A DNA stretch of 64,000 nucleotides from Peptococcaceae bacterium BRH_c8a (GCA_000961575.1 LADP01000019.1:1-64000); one strand, 5' to 3'; positions 18,009 through 25,346 are shown, counted from the first letter of the stretch. Notes: generated by a model not told the origin, from the sequence alone. Numbers and translations are program-made.

Positions 18009-18227
18009 TTAGCTGACGTTGTACCACACATATTCCCGCTCCACTATCCGGGCCTCCACCTTGGCTACCAGGTCTCCGCCCGGGCTGGTGAAAATGTTCT
18101 GGCCCATGATCGTATCCATCGCGGCCTCTACCTCGCCGGCCGTCAGGTCGGGGCGGGGGTCAATGACGCTGATTACCACCAGGTAGCCGGCCTGGTTGCG
18201 GAAAACCAGTTCCAAATAGGCAACCAT
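18009..18227 (-). CDS. DUF2922-family protein, copy 2
   Basis: 72 residues, matching DUF2922: an N-terminal LELVFRNQAGYLVVISVIDPRPDLT strand pair, then AEVEAAMDTIMGQNIF-type helix and a GGDLVAKVEARIVER end. It is a paralogue of the gene at 18539-18763, sharing the T-x-x-EV-x-AAMD-x-I-x-x-N-x-F core. Function unknown. It lies between DUF1659 and YvrJ genes on one transcript. Confidence 0.85.
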   Translation of the reverse strand: MVAYLELVFRNQAGYLVVISVIDPRPDLTAGEVEAAMDTIMGQNIFTSPGGDLVAKVEARIVEREYVWYNVS

Positions 18228-18241
18228 CTATATCACCACCT

Positions 18242-18469
18242 TTAAACCGTGGCCAGGCTCAGGTCGTCCTGGCGGGTAATGTCTACCAGCGGGTGCTGCT
18301 GCAGCCCGGCGATGGCCTGGCCCACATCATAAACGGCTTCGTGGGTGGCCTCGGGTTTGACTCGAGTGTAACGCCTGAGCCGGACGATGGGCGCGCCGGT
18401 GCCCGGGTCGGTGCCGGTTTGCACTTTTAATACCAGGTCGCTGTCATACTTAGTGGCGTTTACCGCCAT
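18242..18469 (-). CDS. DUF1659-family protein, copy 2
   Basis: 75 residues with the DUF1659 pattern: LVLKVQTGTDPGTGAPIVRLRRYTRVKPEAT, then VYDVGQAIAGLQQHPLVDITRQDDLSL. It is a clear paralogue of 18810-19037 (same QTG-x-D...G-x-P...A...FDV-x-QA-x-x-LQ frame). Function unknown. DUF1659 and DUF2922 proteins nearly always occur side by side in Firmicutes, which suggests that they form a complex. Confidence 0.85.
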   Translation of the reverse strand: MAVNATKYDSDLVLKVQTGTDPGTGAPIVRLRRYTRVKPEATHEAVYDVGQAIAGLQQHPLVDITRQDDLSLATV

Positions 18470-18538
18470 TGTTGTTCACCTCCGTAAAAATAGCAAAGGT
18501 GGGGTTTTGTGCCCCCCACCCACTGCCCATGCCTATCA

Positions 18539-18763
18539 CTAGGCCTCGTAGATGACATTGACGGTTCGGTCGATAATCTGCGCGCTGTCTTTGCCCACTA
18601 GGTCGCCGCCGCTGGCGGTAAATACGTTGGCCGCGATAATTTGGTCCATTGCCGCGGTTACTTCAGCTTCGGTGAGGGTATCTTTGGGGTTGTCCAGCGA
18701 GATGGTTACCCGGCTGCCCGCCTGGGTAATAAAACGCATTTGCAGAGTTTGCGTAGTAGCCAT
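18539..18763 (-). CDS. DUF2922-family protein, copy 1
   Basis: 74 residues. An N-terminal strand (TLQMRFITQAGSRVTISLDNPKDTLTEAEV) leads into AAMDQIIAANVFTASGGDLVGKDSAQIIDRTVNVIYEA. It pairs with the DUF1659 gene just upstream; the two pairs show that the cassette arose by duplication of a DUF1659-DUF2922 unit. Function unknown. Confidence 0.85.
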   Translation of the reverse strand: MATTQTLQMRFITQAGSRVTISLDNPKDTLTEAEVTAAMDQIIAANVFTASGGDLVGKDSAQIIDRTVNVIYEA

Positions 18764-18809
18764 AGGTTAAGCCTCCTTTCTTTAGTGTTTTGTCAGTCGA
18801 TTAGTGGTG

Positions 18810-19037
18810 TTAAACTGCTTCTTCCAGCCTGGCGCTGTCAATGCGCAGTACGCTTTCCAGGATATGTTCCTGCAGTAGAGCCAGGGCCTGGGCGACGTCA
18901 AAAACGTTCTGGTCTAGCGCGTCGGCTTTGACGTTGGACAGGCTTTTGTTGCGGATAACCGGGTCGCCATTGCCATCAACGCCAGTTTGCAGCTGCAGCC
19001 GCAGTACCGATCCGACGGGTACGTTGTTAACTGCCAT
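18810..19037 (-). CDS. DUF1659-family protein, copy 1, first gene of the cassette
   Basis: 75 residues (LRLQLQTGVDGNGDPVIRNKSLSNVKADALDQNVFDVAQALALLQEHILESVLRIDSARL), a standard DUF1659 protein. It has a good AAGGAGGG ribosome binding site. The operon reads DUF1659, DUF2922, DUF1659, DUF2922, YvrJ, amidase. A leader terminator lies 85 bases upstream. Function unknown. Confidence 0.85.
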   Translation of the reverse strand: MAVNNVPVGSVLRLQLQTGVDGNGDPVIRNKSLSNVKADALDQNVFDVAQALALLQEHILESVLRIDSARLEEAV

Positions 19038-19121
19038 GCTTGTTCCCTCCTTTCTTAACCGTATTTGTGAGGCTGGTTTTTTATTTTATTGGGGGCGGAG
19101 CGGCCGGGCCCCGCCAGCCAA

Positions 19122-19150
19122 TAAAAAAGGCCGGATTTTTCCCTCCGGCC
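19122..19150 (-). terminator. Leader terminator/attenuator of the DUF1659 cassette
   Basis: On the minus strand GGCCGGA (19150-19144) pairs with TCCGGCC (19135-19129) and is followed by six T residues. It sits between the divergent start of the YkvI gene and the first cassette gene, so no minus-strand gene lies upstream for it to end. It could therefore act as an attenuator for the cassette. Confidence 0.6.
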
Positions 19151-19266
19151 ACCTTCAAATTAGCATAGGTGATTACAACGTTCAACTAAAATAAGCAAAT
19201 TTGATTGGTTTTGTCTCTCTTGACATTGTTGGGATAGAAATTTAGAGCAATGCTTACAATAAGTTT

Positions 19267-20358
19267 ATGAAAATAGCAGTCCAAAACATTACTACCTTCA
19301 AAGTTGCTGCAGTATACATTGGCACCGTCGTGGGAGCTGGTTTTGCAACGGGGCAGGAAGTGCTGCAGTTTTTTAGCTTCTTTGGCCTGACGGGTTTCAT
19401 AGCCCTCTTGCTGGCCACAACACTGTTTGTTTTTTTCGGCATGATTATACTTGAATTGGGGCGCAGGCTGGGAGCGGATTCGCACCGGGAAATAATCCAG
19501 TATGCTGCTGGACCCTGGCTGGGCAAGGTGATTGACGGCATAATAACCTTTTTCCTTTTTGGTGCGCTTACTGCAATGGCGGCGGGAGCCGGGGCTATTT
19601 TCACCGAACAGTTCGGTCTGCCGCATTTGATGGGCAGTTTGGTTCTGGTGGTGGCCACGCTTATAACTGTGCTAATCGGTATTTCAGGTGTTATTTCGGC
19701 CATCAGCTATGTTGTTCCGGTACTGCTGCTGGCGGTTTTCGGTATCGCCTGGGCCACCCTGACCGCCACCCCACTAGACATGGGAGAGGTTAACCGCTGG
19801 GCTGGTGCTTCCCGCCCCGCCGTACCGTTTTGGTTTCTGTCGGCGGTAGTCTACGTCTCCTATAACCTGGTGTTGGGGGTTGCGGTACTGGCACCTATGG
19901 GCAAGCACATCCGGGACGCCAAAGTAATTAGAAAAGGCGCTCTGTATGGCGGTATAGGCCTCGGGCTGGGCGCTTTGGCGATTAACCTGACTTTGCTGGC
20001 CAACGTGCCCCAGGTTTCAGGTTTTGAGGTACCGATGGTTTTTATTGCCGCCGGGATTTCGCCTTTGGTACAGGTGGTTTACAGTATTGTGCTCCTGGCT
20101 GAAGTGTACACCACGGCGGTTGGCAGCCTTTATGGATTTGTAGAGCGAATCACCGACCAGGGGAAACCAATGTTTCTGTGGCTGGTCATAGGCACCGGGG
20201 CGGCGGCCTTTGCGGCAGGACAACTGGGATTTTCCACCCTTGTGCGGGTGCTTTACCCGGCTGTGGGGTATGCCGGCCTGCTGATGCTGGGCGGCTTGTT
20301 TTACGGTTACGTTAAGGAAAGGATGGTGCCTTCCCCGGCGTTCAAGCCCAGGGAATAG
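19267..20358 (+). CDS. YkvI-family membrane transporter
   Basis: 363 residues with about 10 hydrophobic helices. The first helix region holds VYIGTVVGAGFATGQEVLQFF, the unwound glycine-rich segment typical of APC-superfamily transporters of the YkvI type. Substrate unknown, probably an amino acid or organic acid by superfamily. It is transcribed alone, divergently from the DUF1659 cassette. ATG start; the upstream ribosome binding site is weak (AATAAGTTT). Confidence 0.85.
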   Translation: MKIAVQNITTFKVAAVYIGTVVGAGFATGQEVLQFFSFFGLTGFIALLLATTLFVFFGMIILELGRRLGADSHREIIQYAAGPWLGKVIDGIITFFLFGALTAMAAGAGAIFTEQFGLPHLMGSLVLVVATLITVLIGISGVISAISYVVPVLLLAVFGIAWATLTATPLDMGEVNRWAGASRPAVPFWFLSAVVYVSYNLVLGVAVLAPMGKHIRDAKVIRKGALYGGIGLGLGALAINLTLLANVPQVSGFEVPMVFIAAGISPLVQVVYSIVLLAEVYTTAVGSLYGFVERITDQGKPMFLWLVIGTGAAAFAAGQLGFSTLVRVLYPAVGYAGLLMLGGLFYGYVKERMVPSPAFKPRE

Positions 20359-20432
20359 GAGAAGAGGTCGGTGCCGGTCTGGGCCTAGCAAGGTTTATAA
20401 AAACACGTGATCAAGGTTTCTTTACATTACCA

Positions 20433-20461
20433 TTGACAAAATAAACAAGTTATGGTTTAGT
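20433..20461 (+). promoter_or_regulatory. Probable promoter of RNA element A and the DUF2294 gene
   Basis: TTGACA at 20433-20438, a 17-base spacer and TTTAGT at 20456-20461. The start would fall about 10-15 bases before the structured element A. Confidence 0.5.
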
Positions 20462-20478
20462 AAGATAAATAAATACTA

Positions 20479-20570
20479 ATTGGTTGATTCAAAAAGGGCA
20501 TAATCGTCAGTTTTCGAGTAAACCAACTCTTCAATGTTGCTTCGAGGGGTAGGTTTATTTATTTTTTAAT
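20479..20570 (+). ncRNA. Switch-like leader RNA, copy A, upstream of DUF2294
   Basis: About 90 bases nearly matching copy B at 21102-21186. TTGGTT (20480-20485) can pair with AACCAA (20521-20526), enclosing a core with AAAAGGGCAT and GTCAGTTT. The same AACCAACTCTTCA can pair instead with the downstream TTCGAGGGGTAGGTT to make a terminator followed by a T-rich tail. Two mutually exclusive helices are the hallmark of a transcriptional riboswitch or attenuator. I cannot match it to a family I know. It ends about 155 bases before the DUF2294 start. Confidence 0.6.
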
Positions 20571-20726
20571 ATGCAATTTTAATGTTTCAAATACCATAAA
20601 CTAACCAGCTTTGGCAGGCGATTACTTGACTCAGAAATGTAGCATACTAAACTTGCTAACTTTTATTTAACTGTATTGCCTTTTGCCTTTTTCAAAGTTT
20701 TAAATATAAAATTTAGGAGAATAGAT

Positions 20727-21110
20727 TTGACAAAAAAACCGGTTAAGTTGATGCATAACGTAACAAAGGGGCAATTGGAAGATCAAATCTCTAAAAAGTT
20801 CATGCAATTCGAGCGTGAATTTCTGGGTCGGGGACCGGTTAACGTAAAGACTGATATAATACGGGACATGATACTAATCAGGCTTGAAGGGGTCCTAACC
20901 AGGGCAGAAATTGAACTTGCCAAAGATTTGGACGGCATAATAATGGTCAAGTCCATGCGTTCCAAGCTTTTAGAAAACGGCAGAGATTATTTAAAACAAA
21001 TTGTATTCGATGTTACCGGGTGCGATATCGTTAGCATCCACACGGATATAAGCACTAAAATCGGTGACCGGGTAATTCTAATTACTGTGGATAAGCTTTT
21101 GTTTGGTTGA
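20727..21110 (+). CDS. DUF2294-family protein
   Basis: 127 residues from a TTG start at 20727, chosen because TAGGAGA precedes it; the ATG at 20676 has no ribosome binding site. The sequence fits DUF2294: ISKKFMQFEREFLGRGPVNVKTDIIRDMILIRLEGVLTRAE, then GRDYLKQIVFDVTGCDIVSIHTDISTKIGDRVILITVD. Cytoplasmic, no membrane segments. Function unknown. Its last codons form the start of RNA element B. Lying between two copies of the same RNA element, it probably shares regulation with the carbonic-anhydrase-like gene that follows. Confidence 0.85.
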   Translation: MTKKPVKLMHNVTKGQLEDQISKKFMQFEREFLGRGPVNVKTDIIRDMILIRLEGVLTRAEIELAKDLDGIIMVKSMRSKLLENGRDYLKQIVFDVTGCDIVSIHTDISTKIGDRVILITVDKLLFG

Positions 21111-21186
21111 TTCTTAAAAGGGCATGTTAATGTCAGTTTGGAATAAACCAACTCTTCATTATTTTTGAAGGGTTGGTTTTTTTATT
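21102..21186 (+). ncRNA. Switch-like leader RNA, copy B, upstream of the carbonic-anhydrase-like gene
   Basis: TTTGGTT (21102-21108) can pair with AACCAA (21146-21151) around a core holding AAAAGGGCAT and ATGTCAGTTT; GGCAT and ATGTC can form an inner stem. AACCAACTCTTCA (21146-21158) pairs almost perfectly with TGAAGGGTTGGTT (21166-21178), followed by TTTTTTATTA. The terminator ends 27 bases before the next start codon. Copy A shares the core, the spacing and the two competing helices. Confidence 0.65.
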
Positions 21187-21212
21187 ACCAAAAAATAAAA
21201 CGAGGTGGGAAA

Positions 21213-21629
21213 ATGGTAAATTGTAATAACTTAGTCATCATGTGTATGGATTACCGATTTCAATCTACTACGCATACATGGTTAAGGCATCGGGGGGTTG
21301 AAGGCAAGTATGATGTTATATCACTTGCCGGTTCCTCTTTAAGTATGCTAAACGACACAGAGACCAGAACCATCGTAGTCAACCAAATTGACCTTGCTCG
21401 CAAGAAACATAGCGTTAAAAGAATTATAATCTTTCATCATGAAGATTGTGCTGCCCTGAAAGATTGCCCAAAGGACACAAGAGAACAGTTGAAAATACAT
21501 CATAAAAAAATGTCACTGGCAAGGAATGTGATATTAAACTATTTTCCTGAATTAATTGTTGAAGAGTATTTTATCAGTCTTAAGGGAGTTTTCTACCCTG
21601 CGGGATTTAAAGACGTGGCAACGGTGTAA
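21213..21629 (+). CDS. Carbonic-anhydrase-like protein
   Basis: 138 residues from the ATG at 21213, which has CGAGGTGGG upstream; the earlier in-frame ATG at 21165 lies inside the terminator. It carries the beta-carbonic anhydrase metal motifs C11-x-D13-x-R15 (MCMDYRF) and H76-x-x-C79 (IIIFHHEDC) on a Rossmann-like strand. It is shorter than true enzymes (about 180-220) and lacks part of the usual C-terminus, so activity is uncertain. Preceded by RNA element B. Confidence 0.8.
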   Translation: MVNCNNLVIMCMDYRFQSTTHTWLRHRGVEGKYDVISLAGSSLSMLNDTETRTIVVNQIDLARKKHSVKRIIIFHHEDCAALKDCPKDTREQLKIHHKKMSLARNVILNYFPELIVEEYFISLKGVFYPAGFKDVATV

Positions 21630-21708
21630 AATAATTTGTTCAAAAGAATTGCCATAATGATTAATGGTGGGCTCATGAATAAACCGATGTGACTTAAACC
21701 CTTGTTAA

Positions 21709-21855
21709 ATGCAAGATGAGCTTAAAATTGGGTTGCCCGGCCGTTTCGATAAAGGCTCAGGTAGCCACGGCAATGCCGTTGCATGTACCGGGTGTGAACT
21801 TTGTGTACAGGTCTGCGGCAGTGAAGCAATGAAAGGAGGGTTAAACGATGCTTGA
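21709..21855 (+). pseudogene. C-terminal ferredoxin-like remnant of iorA
   Basis: An in-frame stretch of 48 codons (ATG at 21709, no ribosome binding site) contains ACTGCELCVQVCGSEAM, a CxxCxxCxxxC cluster motif like the one that closes the alpha subunit of indolepyruvate ferredoxin oxidoreductase. Its TGA overlaps the iorB ATG by eight bases (ATGCTTGA), the coupling expected of an iorA-iorB operon. The thiamine-diphosphate domains of IorA are absent, so most of the gene was deleted. Confidence 0.65.
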
Positions 21856-22444
21856 ACCGGTAAATATTTTAATGGTGGGCGCTGGCGGTCAGGGGACCAT
21901 CCTGGCCAGCAAGGTCTTGGCAGCTGCCGCGCGGGCGGTAGGGTATGAGGTCAAGGTATCCGAGATGCACGGCATGGCCCAGCGGGGCGGCAGCTTGGTA
22001 ACCCAGGTTCGCCTGGGGGAAAAGGTTTATTCTCCGCACATAGCTGAGGGTGAAGCCGATTACATTATGGCGTTTGAACAGTTGGAGGCGCTGCACTGGC
22101 TGTTATATTTAAAGCCCGGCGGTACCATATATATAAACAACCAACAGATTGACCCGGTGCCTGTTTCAGCTGGCGTGACCGAATACCCCAAGGGAATAAT
22201 TGAGTTTATCAAGGAACGGGTAAAAAATGTAGTGGTGCTGGAAGCTTTCAGGCACGCCAAAGAACCGGGCAGCGAAAAAGCGGTAAACGTGGTAATGCTC
22301 GGCGCATTGGCGCCAAAACTCCAAATAGAAGAGGCGCATTGGCGCAAGGCCATTGCCGATAATGTTCCCGCCCGCTTCCTGGAAATAAATAATACCGCCT
22401 TTGACGCCGGCCTAAATGCCGTTTACCCCGGTTTTAATAATTAA
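21848..22444 (+). CDS. iorB: Indolepyruvate ferredoxin oxidoreductase beta subunit (IorB)
   Basis: 198 residues of the pyruvate:ferredoxin oxidoreductase gamma-domain fold: NILMVGAGGQGTILASKVLA, SEMHGMAQRGGSLVTQVRLG, YSPHIAEGEADYIMAFEQLEAL and VNVVMLGALA are typical IorB motifs. With IorA it oxidises aryl pyruvates to aryl-CoA and reduces ferredoxin during amino acid fermentation. Strong AAAGGAGGG site. The alpha subunit is missing here except for a 48-codon tail, so this beta subunit is an orphan unless an alpha gene lies elsewhere. Confidence 0.9.
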   Translation: MLEPVNILMVGAGGQGTILASKVLAAAARAVGYEVKVSEMHGMAQRGGSLVTQVRLGEKVYSPHIAEGEADYIMAFEQLEALHWLLYLKPGGTIYINNQQIDPVPVSAGVTEYPKGIIEFIKERVKNVVVLEAFRHAKEPGSEKAVNVVMLGALAPKLQIEEAHWRKAIADNVPARFLEINNTAFDAGLNAVYPGFNN

Positions 22445-22454
22445 CTAACGGTAA

Positions 22455-22507
22455 GTCATTCTGAACGGAGTGAAGAATCTAAGATCCTTCGCTGCGCTCA
22501 GGATGAC
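22455..22507. repeat. Interspersed palindrome of the CATTCTGA...AGGATGAC family
   Basis: GTCATTCTGAACGGAGTGAA at the left and CTGCGCTCAGGATGAC at the right form an imperfect hairpin (GTCAT/ATGAC, CTGA/TCAG, with GAAG/CTTC inside). This is a well-known REP-like repeat in many bacteria. Here it lies between the convergent iorB and wHTH genes. Confidence 0.75.
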
Positions 22508-22522
22508 AACTGTGGCATGCGG

Positions 22523-23032
22523 TTACTCATCTTCCGGTAGCAGGCTTAGCTGTCGGCTGAACCGGTGCTGGGCTATTTTTTCCAGTGCCCGGGCCCGGCG
22601 GAAGATGGCCTGCGCCCGGGGTATCAGGTGTCTGGTGGCCACCTCCAGGTCGTCCTCGCCCTGGATGATGAAGTAGCCGCCGGAGTCGGATTCGGTGCTG
22701 CTGCCGATGGGGATGCCCCGGTGGACTACCAGGTCGTAAATAATCTCCCTGACGTCCCGCTCAGTCAGGCCGGACAGCCGGGCCAGTATAGCTTTGCGGA
22801 TGGCTTGTTTGTGGCCGGCGGGGATTAACCCCAGCACCAGGTTCTGTTTTTCACTGAGACTGTTCATCTGCTCCAGTCCTTCCCGCCGGTTGGCAAGCCT
22901 TTTGGAAACAATGCTCATAGCTGTAAGCACGCCAACCATTTCCTGCATTTCTTGCTCTGTTTCTTTGGCGTTGGTATTCATATCGTCTTTAGCCACCCTC
23001 CATCTTCTGATAATAGAAAAAAACCCCTTCAC
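22523..23032 (-). CDS. Winged-helix-like DNA-binding protein, unknown role
   Basis: 169 residues from GTG at 23032. No good ribosome binding site precedes that start; GGAGG lies 15 bases before the ATG at 22981 (MNTNAKE), so the true start is uncertain. A basic N-terminus and charged helix lead to ARLSGLTERDVREIIYDLVVHRGIPIGSSTESDSGGYFIIQGEDDLEVATRHL, a helix-turn-helix plus wing layout reminiscent of phage and mobile-element regulators. No neighbours share its strand. A repeat with a strong hairpin lies just upstream. Confidence 0.65.
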   Translation of the reverse strand: MKGFFSIIRRWRVAKDDMNTNAKETEQEMQEMVGVLTAMSIVSKRLANRREGLEQMNSLSEKQNLVLGLIPAGHKQAIRKAILARLSGLTERDVREIIYDLVVHRGIPIGSSTESDSGGYFIIQGEDDLEVATRHLIPRAQAIFRRARALEKIAQHRFSRQLSLLPEDE

Positions 23033-23094
23033 TTATTAGCCAACGGGAAAGGTACTTTGTTAACCAAATTTATAAAATAAATTTTTTATAATAT

Positions 23095-23173
23095 CAAAAA
23101 AGACAAAAAAGCCGGGTAACTGCTGAGTGCTATTGCTCAGCAATTACCCGGTCTGGGTAACTCATTTGATTAT
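23095..23173. repeat. Dispersed hairpin repeat, copy 1 of 2
   Basis: GCCGGGTAACTGCTGAG pairs with CTCAGCAATTACCCGG (23111-23152) with one mismatch. The hairpin and its flanks (AAAAAAGACAAAAAA on one side, CTGGGTAACTCATTTGATT on the other) recur at 31789-31865. On the minus strand it reads as a hairpin followed by T-runs. The remaining sequence of the 340-base gap is AT-rich promoter sequence for the DUF3231 gene. Confidence 0.75.
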
Positions 23174-23372
23174 TCGTTCAGGATAATACTAAAAGTTATA
23201 CCACCTTTATGTCCAAAATTAACGATCCTCATTGTTTGCATAGTAGTATCATATAATCTTCTGTTTCTTCCATTTCCAATATCTCTGCCTAGCGTGGTAA
23301 AATCAATGTTTAATGAATATTATTCTTTTCTTTTTATAAAACTAATTTAAGATTGTATAAGGAGGTCTTGCC

Positions 23373-24344
23373 ATGCTAGGATTTTTAAAGAAGAACAATC
23401 CAACACAAGTTGATTGCCAGGAAGCATATAACCTTTGGGATGCTCTTACATCACGGTATAATACAATTCAGCAGGTGCAAATTTGGCATAACTTTGTTCA
23501 CGATAAGGACTTTAGCCTGTTAGTAAAACATGCTTATATGGAATTAATGGATAAGCAAGCGAATAAACTTGAGCAAACAATGAATAACTATCAACTAGCT
23601 CTACCCAAAAGACCTCCACAGAACATCCACACCCCTACTAATGTAGAAGCCTATGAGGATAGATTTTTGGCCTCAATTGCAATAAACATGATTCAGGAGA
23701 ATATAACACAGCAAATAAGGTTTATCCGTACAACTTTAACCAGCGAACCAATTCGAAAAATATTTATCGATTTTCTTGGTGAAGGGGCTGATTTATATGA
23801 TACTGCTATAAAGTATGTTAAATTAAAAGGATGGTTGAGTATACCTCCCCTGTATAAACAAGTACCTCCGGAGAACACGGAATATCTTGATTCAGGGGAA
23901 GCCTATCAACTATGGGATCACCTATCTGCAAGATATGACACCATTGAAAAAACCCAGAGGTATCAAAACTTTGCCCATGACGTTGATTTTAAGGCATTAC
24001 TTGTAGTAGGTCTTCAAATTGTTTTAGAAAAGCAGGCTAACATACTGGAAAAGGAATGTAGTAAATTTGGCATAACCCTACCCTCAAGACCTCCGAAGAC
24101 TATTAGCACAAATGAAGGCATGGAACTTTATGATGATGAATTAATATTCCGGGATATCTTTACAGGAATGCAATTCATCATGGAATTGCATTCCACAGCA
24201 TTGAAACAAACCACAACCAATGATAGATTAAGAAGTATGTATAGGAAATTTTTAAATCAAGAATTAAGCGCTTTAGACAACTGGATAAATTATGGAAAAA
24301 TGAAGGGTTGGCTTAGACCAATTCCAATGTATAAGCTTAAGTAA
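23373..24344 (+). CDS. DUF3231-family protein with two tandem domains
   Basis: 323 residues built from two halves of about 155. Each half starts with an EAYNLWDALTSRYNTIQ / EAYQLWDHLSARYDTIE motif and has HNFVHDKDF / QNFAHDVDF, LEQTMNNYQLALPKRPP / LEKECSKFGITLPSRPP, and ends in KLKGWLSIPPLYK / KMKGWLRPIPMYK. DUF3231 proteins are predicted ferritin-like four-helix bundles found in Bacillus and Clostridia, some linked to spores or stress. Strong AAGGAGG site. Monocistronic; a palindromic terminator-like repeat follows at 24373. Confidence 0.85.
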   Translation: MLGFLKKNNPTQVDCQEAYNLWDALTSRYNTIQQVQIWHNFVHDKDFSLLVKHAYMELMDKQANKLEQTMNNYQLALPKRPPQNIHTPTNVEAYEDRFLASIAINMIQENITQQIRFIRTTLTSEPIRKIFIDFLGEGADLYDTAIKYVKLKGWLSIPPLYKQVPPENTEYLDSGEAYQLWDHLSARYDTIEKTQRYQNFAHDVDFKALLVVGLQIVLEKQANILEKECSKFGITLPSRPPKTISTNEGMELYDDELIFRDIFTGMQFIMELHSTALKQTTTNDRLRSMYRKFLNQELSALDNWINYGKMKGWLRPIPMYKLK

Positions 24345-24372
24345 ACCTACGAATGTAAATACCATTAGCGGA

Positions 24373-24400
24373 GCAGACAAGGGGACAGGGACTTGTCTGC
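24373..24400 (+). terminator. REP-type palindrome acting as terminator after DUF3231
   Basis: GCAGACAAG (24373-24381) and CTTGTCTGC (24392-24400) flank GGGACAGGGA, followed by TTTTT. It is a member of the AGACAAG...CTTGTCT palindrome family found throughout the right half of the window, here in a terminator position. Confidence 0.75.
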
Positions 24401-24401
24401 T

Positions 24402-24477
24402 TTTTACTTAAAAACCAGTAACACCAAAAGCCCAAACCAATGTACTAACCAGTGGTTTGGGCCTTTTAGGTATTACT
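24402..24477. repeat. Dispersed hairpin repeat, copy 1 of 2 (near-identical to 61804-61879)
   Basis: About 76 bases that match 61804-61879 at all but a few positions. The core AAAAGCCCAAACCA...TGGTTTGGGCCTTTT (24426-24467) makes a hairpin with one bulge and A/T runs on both sides, so it could terminate in both directions. Confidence 0.85.
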
Positions 24478-24554
24478 AAGGTGTAAGAACATGAAGCAGT
24501 AAAAGTGCATAGGTAATATCAGTGGCCATTAATTAGGGTAATATGCTTCTTGGA

Positions 24555-25094
24555 CTAGAAAGAAGGTGGGGTAATGGCCGTTATCGCAACATATAAGTCC
24601 GGCCCGGGATTGTAAGTTCGGTGCGCAATTCTTTTGGGAATATAAATGCTATCCCCTGTTTCAAGTGTCACCGTACCATTTTCAAATTCAAAAAGGCACT
24701 TTCCCGAAATGACGAAGGTGCATTCTTCGCCAACATGTGATAAAAGTTCAGGCGAACTATATTCACCTGCTTCAACTTCCCAATAAATCATTTCTAATTG
24801 ACCACTGACATCGGGTGTCAATAACTGCAAGCTAATTGCGGTTTCAGAAGCTTTGATAGTTTTACGGTCGTCTTTTCTGATCACATTATTCTTAAAATCT
24901 CTTTCTTCTATTAAAAATGAAAAAACAGGTCGATCCAAAGCGTTGCTAATCTTACGCAGCGCCGTCAGGGAAGGTTCAATCTTGCCCAGTTCAACCTGGC
25001 TTAAGTAACTTATCGAAAGCCCTGTTATATCGGCTAATTCTTTTAATTTTAATTTTTTATTTTTTCTTACTTTGCGTATATTACTCCCCAGCAT
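24555..25094 (-). CDS. XRE-family regulator with cupin domain
   Basis: 179 residues: an N-terminal helix-turn-helix (IRKVRKNKKLKLKELADITGLSISYLSQVELGKIEPSLTALRKI) and a C-terminal cupin (about residues 110-175: SHVGEECTFVISGKCLFEFENGTVTLETGDSIYIPKRIAHR). Regulators of this design sense a small ligand in the cupin barrel. It lies downstream of the 5-oxoprolinase-type operon on the same strand but behind a terminator (25272-25308), so it has its own promoter in 25095-25270; control of the pxp operon is an inference from adjacency. Confidence 0.88.
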   Translation of the reverse strand: MLGSNIRKVRKNKKLKLKELADITGLSISYLSQVELGKIEPSLTALRKISNALDRPVFSFLIEERDFKNNVIRKDDRKTIKASETAISLQLLTPDVSGQLEMIYWEVEAGEYSSPELLSHVGEECTFVISGKCLFEFENGTVTLETGDSIYIPKRIAHRTYNPGPDLYVAITAITPPSF

Positions 25095-25271
25095 ATCCTC
25101 AGCCTCAACCTTTTCTTATAAATTATATTAATTCACTGCATCGATATTAAATCAAATGTTGCAACAGAGAGTTGATCTATAATTTAAAATACGACATATT
25201 TATTGAAGTTCCTTCAATATTTTAGGTATTAACTAAATATAGTGTAACATTGCTATAATTCCCAGACAGTA

Positions 25272-25308
25272 CTTTAAAAATTAAGAGGACCCATTTTAAA
25301 AGGTCCTC
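25272..25308 (-). terminator. Terminator of the pxp-type operon
   Basis: On the minus strand GAGGACC (25308-25302) pairs with GGTCCTC (25291-25285), followed by TTAATTTTT. It ends the transcript that finishes with the DUF1097 gene. Confidence 0.8.
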
Positions 25309-25346
25309 GTTTACCACAGGTTTATAGCTAACGCATTTAGATTAAG

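Noticed and set aside
20479-20570. Fluoride or preQ1 riboswitch
   Set aside because: The conserved blocks of these classes are not present; only the terminator switch layout is similar.
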